DNA of 39,295 bases from Alphaproteobacteria bacterium (lineage in GTDB: Bacteria > Pseudomonadota > Alphaproteobacteria > Rhizobiales > Xanthobacteraceae): NCBI GenBank assembly GCA_009781045.1, contig WQYW01000032.1, positions 1 to 39,295 of the forward strand, written 5' to 3'. The notes under the pieces are model-generated. The model was not told the origin of the DNA. It saw only the letters and a program-made list of their open reading frames with translations, and searched no databases. Both the position numbers and the translations under genes were made by a program. The stretch's first letter is position 1; every line of letters starts with the position of its first letter. Of this stretch, positions 34,366 through 39,295 are shown in pieces.

Positions 34366-34966
34366 GGTGTGGAGGGCTCAGGGTGTGTGGGTTCCTGCCA
34401 GTCCCCTGCGCCGGATGTCAGGACCGACACGCGAGGAGGCAAGACTGCGCGTGGAGGGAAAGCAGGAAGTGCTGGACCATATCAGGGGCGGATTCCCTTC
34501 GCAAGGAACCGGCGGCGGATGCGGGCGGTTCGCGAAGGACGCAGGTACGGTTCGATGTTCAACGACTTTGCGGAGGACGCCATTCTCTCACCCCTTGCAG
34601 CCAGGGGTGCAAGTACCTCTCCTGAACCGGTCGGCGCAGCAGATCCGGATCTTCCGTCTTTCTCAATGTCGGGTATGATTTGCCCGGTGTCAGGCGATGG
34701 GCAGCAATGTGCGTCTGTCTGGTCGAGGGTTGCGCGGCGGCACTGGACCCCCATGCTGGACGATGCTGCACTCCGGCAGTATATGGGAGCCGTTCCGGTT
34801 CCCGGGATTTTTACTGCGGGAGGCAGACGATCTGGAGCGGCATGCCGGCCGACAAAGCGGTGCCTTGAGAACGTGGAGGGGATGCACGTGCTCGCCTGGG
34901 GTTGCGCAAGTGGGAGCGGCAGCGGCAAGAGCGTCGGGACGGCTCCCCTGATTTGGGACGTGGCGG
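34366..34966. other. about 600 bp without a recognisable gene
   Basis: Lies between two divergently oriented genes. Frames on both strands are short and Cys/Arg-rich. No regulatory motif was confidently seen. Confidence 0.4.
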
Positions 34967-35806
34967 ATGAATCTGCGCAATATTCCTGGTGATATGGACA
35001 GCGGAAAGGTCGCGCGGATCGACGCCATGCTCGACGGTGTCGCCCGGGAGCATCGGGTCTTTCTGCCGCTCGCGGTTGAGAGCGGGAGCCGGGCATGGGG
35101 GTTTCCCTCGCTCGACAGTGATTACGACTGCCGCTTTGTCTTTGTGCGTCGGGCGGTCGACCATTTCACGCCATGGCTGGGGCGCGACGTTATTGAGCTT
35201 CCGATTGAAGGAGACCTCGACGCCAACGGATGGGATTTGCGAAAGGCCTTGCGGCTGATGGTGAAAGGCAATGCCGTGATCGTGGAGTGGCTCCGTTCTC
35301 CGGTTATCTACCGAGGCCGGGCGTGGTTCCGGGACGGCTTCCTGGAATTTGCACGCCAGGCGGCGAGCCGGGAGGCGACAATGCGTCACTATCTCTTGCT
35401 CGGTGAGCGCCAGAAAGAGCTCTATTTTGGCGATCGGAGCCGTGTGCCACAGAAGAAGATTTTCTATTGTCTGTGGCCAGCGGCGGCCTTGCGGTGGCTG
35501 GGGATGTATCCGGAGGAGGCGATCGCGCCGATGGATCTGCCGACCTTGATGGCGGAATGCGATCCTCCACCGCTGCTGGCGCAGGAAGTTCGTGAACGGA
35601 CCGAACGCAAGGCGAAGACGCGAGAACTCGGTGTGGCGCCTTTGTCGGCTGCGGTGGGGGATTTCATCGACGGCGAATTCGAAATCGCCCGCGGTGTTGT
35701 CGAGAACGGTCGGCGGGAGACGCGAAAAGAGATGGTCGCGCTGGCGGAGCAATTCTACCGGGAGGTGGTGGAGCGGCTGGAGCGTGAAGAGGGAGGATCC
35801 TCGTGA
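34967..35806 (+). CDS. nucleotidyltransferase-fold protein (RlaP/YcgL-type)
   Basis: 279 residues. The signature is GSRAWG (40-45), five residues before the acidic triad LDSDYD (D50, D52, D54), the Pol-beta-type nucleotidyltransferase motif in the PF10127 (RlaP) form. The following ELPIEGDLDANGWDLRKAL and LKLMVKGNAVIVEWL-type segment is also typical. Predicted to transfer a nucleotide to a protein, RNA or small molecule; the substrate is unknown. ATG 34967 is used; ATG 34994 would also keep the domain intact. No RNA ligase or other partner is adjacent. Confidence 0.8.
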   Translation: MNLRNIPGDMDSGKVARIDAMLDGVAREHRVFLPLAVESGSRAWGFPSLDSDYDCRFVFVRRAVDHFTPWLGRDVIELPIEGDLDANGWDLRKALRLMVKGNAVIVEWLRSPVIYRGRAWFRDGFLEFARQAASREATMRHYLLLGERQKELYFGDRSRVPQKKIFYCLWPAAALRWLGMYPEEAIAPMDLPTLMAECDPPPLLAQEVRERTERKAKTRELGVAPLSAAVGDFIDGEFEIARGVVENGRRETRKEMVALAEQFYREVVERLEREEGGSS

Positions 35807-35854
35807 TTGCTTGCCGACGCTGGTTCCAGGTCGGAACGAGAGGGGCGAGGGAAC

Positions 35855-36371
35855 TCAGTCTGTGACTGGCAGAGAAATCCCGCGCGCCAGCTGGTCGACC
35901 CGCTTGAGGATGGTGGGGAGGCGATGGGGCCCGGCCATGGCGGCGACGGATGCTGCTGCTACAGCCGGATCAATGCCGATGGAAGTGACATAGAGGGGAT
36001 GGGTGCTGAACCCCCGGGTTACCTGGATGGCACAGTCGTTGCCTCGGAATGCGGTCTTTGCGACCCCGACGACCGGAACCCGGCCGGCGAGCCGGTTGTA
36101 GAGATGCGCACCCAGCCCGGGGCGATCCTTTGCCAGCCAGACATAGCCGTCGACGACGATCACCCCGACCTCTGTGAAGGGGGCAAGAATGTCAATGATG
36201 CAGGGCATTTCGCGCGAGGATAGAATGCGCCGGGAACATAGGGCGCTGCGGGTGAAGAGGTTCGCGCGAGGCGCTCGAGGAACGGAGCGGCGTCGCTGCG
36301 AGGAGCGAATGCCAACGCTGCGCTGTGACAGCCTCGTCGATGCGATAGTGAACGTCCACCCATGCGATCAT
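35855..36371 (-). pseudogene. endonuclease V-like gene with two frameshifts
   Basis: Minus strand from ATG 36371. Fragments follow each other in three frames but in the order expected for one protein: MIAWVDVHYRIDEAVTAQ (frame 1, first catalytic Asp), then ERLARTSSPAAPYVPGAFY (frame 2), then REMPCIIDILAPF and VGVIVVDGYVWLAKDRPGL, GVAKTAFRGNDCAIQVTRG and IPTL-type TILKRVDQLARG (frame 3). This is the endonuclease V (Nfi) fold, acting at deaminated bases. The shifts lie near 36315 and near 36212. The C-terminal two-thirds keeps its frame from 36208 to 35855 and could still be translated, but lacks the first catalytic Asp. Likely inactive. Confidence 0.72.
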
Positions 36372-36923
36372 GGCTGCCTCGATCATCATGCAATTCTCTT
36401 TGCTCGAATCAGAAGCCGAGGCACGGAGTCACTGGAAATGCACAGGGCATTCAGAAGCTTCCAGAACCAATAGCAGCGTTTCGGGTTTCGTGAAGAGCGT
36501 CCTGGCGTCTCGCGGCATGGGGAGTGTCTCGAACTTGCGGAACAGTCGGCGCAATGGGGAGGATCGTGTCGGGGGCCAGTGCGCGACGGGAGCCTTCCTG
36601 TTGGCGCGGGATCCGCAGTTTCTGCACCGAAGAGCGCCAACCAGGCTTCGACACGTCTGTCCGCATTCCGCGTCAGAAAGCTGTCGGCGTAGCGATGGGA
36701 GCCTGAGGGCACTGGCAGCAACCCCGTCAGCCCTACCTTGCTACCGTCGCTGATTGGCACCATGGCGTTTCGAACATGCTCATTCGGATTTCTGTTGCCA
36801 CAGGAGACCAATGTTTTCGTCGCCATTGTCTGTGCCGGGCCGTTGAGCGGGCCGATTTCAGCCTGTCTCCGATCCGGCGGCTGCTTTCGCTCACGGTTTC
36901 GTGAAGGTGGTACCGATCCGCAA
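36372..36923. other. about 550 bp without a recognisable gene
   Basis: A minus-strand frame (36386-36826) contains a few protein-like stretches (HVRNAMVPISDGSKVGLTG, NADRRVEAWLALFGAET), then changes frame to DTILPIAPTVPQVRDTP. It looks like another decayed gene next to the endonuclease V remnant, but the family is not recognised. Confidence 0.35.
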
Positions 36924-36924
36924 A

Positions 36925-36952
36925 TGGAAACCGAATCTCCTTGAAATATAAT
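36925..36952 (+). promoter_or_regulatory. candidate promoter for the DUF2235 gene
   Basis: A perfect -10, TATAAT, at 36947-36952 in an AT-rich stretch unusual for this DNA. The -35 (TGGAAA, 36925-36930, 16-bp spacer) is weak. Transcription would begin near 36959, giving a leader of about 110 bp. Confidence 0.35.
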
Positions 36953-37071
36953 TCTTTTTCCGCCAATCTCCGGAACCGGACGGTCAAAGTATGACGATTG
37001 TGGTGGCCGACAAGGTGGGGCGCGTGCGGTTCGATCCTCTCCCTCGTCGCGTAGCGGGAGACGAATAGAGC

Positions 37072-38826
37072 ATGGCGAAGAATATCGTGGTCTTTGCAGA
37101 CGGCACTTGCCAGGATGGCGGTGCCCGCCCCGAGCAGCGGGCCAGCAACATCTACAAAATGTACCAGATCTCGCGGGACCATTCCGGCTCCGGCATTGAT
37201 CCGTCGCGGCAGGTCGCCTTCTACGATGCGGGGCTTGGCAGCGATATCGGTGCCACGGCCCTTGCCGCCCCGATTCGCTTTGTCCAGAAGCTGATGGGGT
37301 CGCTGACCGGGGCCGGCATCAAGCGCAACATCGCGGACTGCTACGAATTCATTATCAATCATTACGAGGATGGCGACAGGATTTTCCTGTTCGGGTTCAG
37401 CCGCGGCGGCTACACGGTGCGCAGCCTTGCCTGCCTTCTGATGCTCTGCGGCATACCTGCAAAGACGCCCGACGGGCCGTTGAAGCGATACGGGAAGGCC
37501 GCGAGGGACATCGCGCGAGAGGCTGTCGAGACCGTGCTGGAGCACGGCGCCGGGCATCCGAGAAAAAAGTTCGAAAAGGAACGTCTCGAACTGGCGAGGC
37601 GTTTCCGGAATGACTACGGATCGGGCAGCGATACCGTCTCCAACGTGGCACCGTATTTTGTCGGCGTGTTTGACGCGGTCACGGCCCTTGAGGCCAGGGG
37701 CCTGCGCCGTTTCTTCATCCAGGCCGGCCTTGCGGTGGGCATCGCTGCTGCGGCGATTGTCCTTGGATTTGTGCCGTCGCTGCTGGTGGCATGGCCAATT
37801 TCTGAACTGCTCAACTCCGGTTTCATGCTGACCGGCTTCTTCACACAGCTTGTTGTGATTGCGGGTGCATTGGGCTGGTTCTGGGGCTGGCAGAACAGGG
37901 CCGTGACGAGGACGATCTCCGATTTTCCGGATTCCGATGGGACGCGTTCCCACAAGGCGGTATGGAAGGGCCAGAACTTTGATCGCCTGCTGAGTCGACG
38001 CATCGCATTTGCGCGTTCTGCCAATGCGATCGATGAGACGCGCAAGGACTTCGATCGTGTCGTATGGGCAGGAAGCGAGGAAAGCGTACCGCAATGCGAG
38101 GGAATTGACCGGCTCAAACAATGGTGGTTTGCCGGCAATCACTGCGATGTCGGTGGCTGTTACCCCGAGTCTGAATCCCGCTTGTCGGATATCGCCCTGG
38201 AGTGGATGTGTCGCGAAGCGGTGTCGGTTCCCGATGGCCTGCTCACCGGTCCGATCTATGTCAACGGAAAAAAGATGGAGCGAACCGGCGACATGGGCGA
38301 GGGCCTGTACATCTACCCGCAGGCAGGTGGCGTGCAGCATTGCGAGGTCTTCGGCCTGCGTGATGCCGTGGACGCAATTGCCGGCGAGCTTCCGGAATGG
38401 ACGTGGATCGAGAACCTTGTCAGCCGGCTCAAGTGGAAGGTCAAGATCCGCGAAATCCCTACGGACGCCATTTTCCATCCGACGGTTGGCCGGCGTTTCG
38501 AACTGCCGGCGGTTGTCCAGTGCGCCACAGGAACGGCTCCTTACCGCCCCGAAGCGCTCGCGGGTCACGCTCAATTCGGGCGATACTATCCGAGCAGGGC
38601 GAAGCCGGCAGAATTCGGGACGGAAATCCCGGACTCTGCGGGCGAGGTCAGCCCGGCAAAAAGAAGGACGTTAATTCCTGACGTCCTTCCTCCGGAGGTG
38701 ACCCGGATCGTTTCCGGATCCGGTGATGCCCACTTCGATTATCGCTCAAATGAGCCGCATGACGGGTCAGATGAGCCAGCAGAGGGGGATCGTGCCGAAG
38801 GTCAAGACGCGAAGACCGAAGCGTGA
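37072..38826 (+). CDS. DUF2235 alpha/beta-hydrolase (Tle1-like phospholipase family)
   Basis: 584 residues. DUF2235 signature: start NIVVFADGTCQDGG, then SNIYKMYQ, the nucleophile elbow GFSRGG (Ser110), then VGVFDAV (Asp201) and GNHCDVGG (His357), a complete Ser-Asp-His triad. Two hydrophobic segments lie at 211-243 and 252-274 between Asp201 and His357, so the protein is probably membrane-associated. DUF2235 proteins include the type VI secretion lipase effectors Tle1, but many are not secreted, and no VgrG, PAAR or other T6SS gene is in this window. Codons after about residue 500 look less conserved, and a minus-strand hairpin lies within them. The ATG at 37072 is preceded by AGCATGG-type context without a strong ribosome site. 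Confidence 0.85.
   Translation: MAKNIVVFADGTCQDGGARPEQRASNIYKMYQISRDHSGSGIDPSRQVAFYDAGLGSDIGATALAAPIRFVQKLMGSLTGAGIKRNIADCYEFIINHYEDGDRIFLFGFSRGGYTVRSLACLLMLCGIPAKTPDGPLKRYGKAARDIAREAVETVLEHGAGHPRKKFEKERLELARRFRNDYGSGSDTVSNVAPYFVGVFDAVTALEARGLRRFFIQAGLAVGIAAAAIVLGFVPSLLVAWPISELLNSGFMLTGFFTQLVVIAGALGWFWGWQNRAVTRTISDFPDSDGTRSHKAVWKGQNFDRLLSRRIAFARSANAIDETRKDFDRVVWAGSEESVPQCEGIDRLKQWWFAGNHCDVGGCYPESESRLSDIALEWMCREAVSVPDGLLTGPIYVNGKKMERTGDMGEGLYIYPQAGGVQHCEVFGLRDAVDAIAGELPEWTWIENLVSRLKWKVKIREIPTDAIFHPTVGRRFELPAVVQCATGTAPYRPEALAGHAQFGRYYPSRAKPAEFGTEIPDSAGEVSPAKRRTLIPDVLPPEVTRIVSGSGDAHFDYRSNEPHDGSDEPAEGDRAEGQDAKTEA
38658..38688 (-). terminator. Rho-independent terminator-like hairpin on the minus strand
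   Basis: An 8-bp perfect stem (38664-38671 with 38681-38688, 9-nt loop) followed on the minus strand by CTTTTT. It lies inside the 3' end of the DUF2235 frame and points toward it, so it would stop transcription coming from the minus-strand gene at the right edge. Confidence 0.5.
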
Positions 38827-39040
38827 CCCCTGCGGTTTTCCGGCGCGTTCTCCTGGGCTGAGGGCGAAAGTGCCCCTGGATCTGCAAATTGCACGCGCTG
38901 GATCGCATCCGGCGCATGGGATCACACCCCTCGCTCAGCGCCTCAAGCGATGCACCGATACAGCGAAAGATGACGAGAGCCCTCGTGTTTGCACAATTTA
39001 CGGAGGTGGTATCCGGGTTACGGGTCCGGAGCGATCAGGC

Positions 39041-39295
39041 TTACTCTACTAACCATCTTGCACACTCATTCTTCGGATTGTCCTGCCCGGAACAAGGTTC
39101 TTTTCGAGCGCACGAGATCTCATTGCCGCCATACAGCAGAAGTTTTACATCGTCTTTGCCGTCACTTGACCTGCCGGTCAGATTGATACCGAAGCCGCCG
39201 CTATCGGGTGATACCGAAATACTGTCAGTGCCGAAAGATGCGCCCGAAAAACACTTCTCTGGTACTACGATCCACCTTCCATTGAACTCAATCCG
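39041..39295 (-). CDS. partial CDS at right edge, C-terminal 84 residues, Cys-rich
   Basis: The minus strand is open from the window edge to a TAA at 39041-39043. Visible residues include RIEFNGRWIVVPEKCFSGA, FGTDSISVSPDSGGFGINL, DGKDDVKLLLYGGNEISC, and EPCSGQDNPKNECARWLVE at the end. Four Cys are spaced so that two disulfides are possible, suggesting a periplasmic or secreted protein; the upstream start and any signal peptide lie outside the window. I do not recognise the family. It faces the DUF2235 gene tail to tail, with a minus-strand terminator hairpin about 350 bp beyond its stop. An immunity protein for the DUF2235 lipase is one speculative possibility. Confidence 0.6.
   Translation of the reverse strand, partial: RIEFNGRWIVVPEKCFSGASFGTDSISVSPDSGGFGINLTGRSSDGKDDVKLLLYGGNEISCARKEPCSGQDNPKNECARWLVE

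Noticed and set aside
34366..34480. Possible PHO box upstream of the GT28 gene
   Set aside because: The best pair of half-sites matches the consensus poorly (4 of 7 and fewer) and in inconsistent orientation.
33154..34992. 612-codon plus-strand open frame opposite the GT28 glycosyltransferase
   Set aside because: Antisense of two clear minus-strand genes; its His/Gly-rich composition has no protein-like core.
36733..38574. 613-codon minus-strand open frame opposite the DUF2235 gene
   Set aside because: It is a reverse shadow in high-GC DNA: the residues are Arg/His/Pro-rich and the plus strand carries an unmistakable hydrolase with a catalytic triad.

Overview
The window is high-GC DNA from an alphaproteobacterium, most likely of the Hyphomicrobiales (Rhizobiales). 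The pointers are a Rhizobiales-type porin with a Cys-containing mature N-terminus, a rhizobial-type C-P lyase cluster with two PhnM paralogues, and a PlcP/Agt-like membrane-lipid remodelling pair. No rRNA, tRNA, CRISPR array or intact insertion sequence was seen.

Layout. 0-7.4 kb is accessory ground with decayed pieces: a toxin-antitoxin pair with a broken PIN toxin, two SpoIIAA-like paralogues, a methyltransferase behind an unknown gene, a two-TM protein, and a gene split at a run of seven G. 7.5-10.7 kb holds azoR with a divergent AraC regulator, a small metallophosphoesterase, and a MerR-type regulator whose start region carries a perfect inverted repeat. 11.1-29.2 kb is a phosphorus-acquisition island: plcP-agt (+), a second phnM with a DUF1045 2H-phosphoesterase gene (-), phnC-phnD-phnE-phnE (+), phnGHIJKLM and a phnN-flavoprotein fusion (+), then a large porin (-). 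29.2-32.7 kb contains a LuxR-type regulator and, upstream of it, a decayed copy of the same gene. 32.7-34.4 kb holds a GT28 glycolipid synthase overlapping a small membrane-protein gene. 35-39.3 kb carries a nucleotidyltransferase, a frameshifted endonuclease V-like pseudogene, a DUF2235 (Tle1-like) alpha/beta-hydrolase, and the end of a Cys-rich gene that runs off the window.

How it fits together. Five PHO-box-like sites (two 7-bp CTGTCAT-type repeats, 4 bp apart) lie before plcP, before phnM2 on the minus strand, before phnC, before phnG, and before the porin on the minus strand. The simplest reading is one PhoB regulon. The porin admits P compounds, PhnCDE imports phosphonates, PhnG-N break the C-P bond and send ribose phosphate to PRPP, and PlcP with Agt replaces phospholipids by glycolipids to release phosphate. 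No phnF, phnO or phnP is present in the cluster; the DUF1045 protein, with its two HxT motifs, is a candidate to supply the cyclic phosphodiesterase step. The PHO-box calls are by eye. Functions of the hypothetical genes are not claimed.
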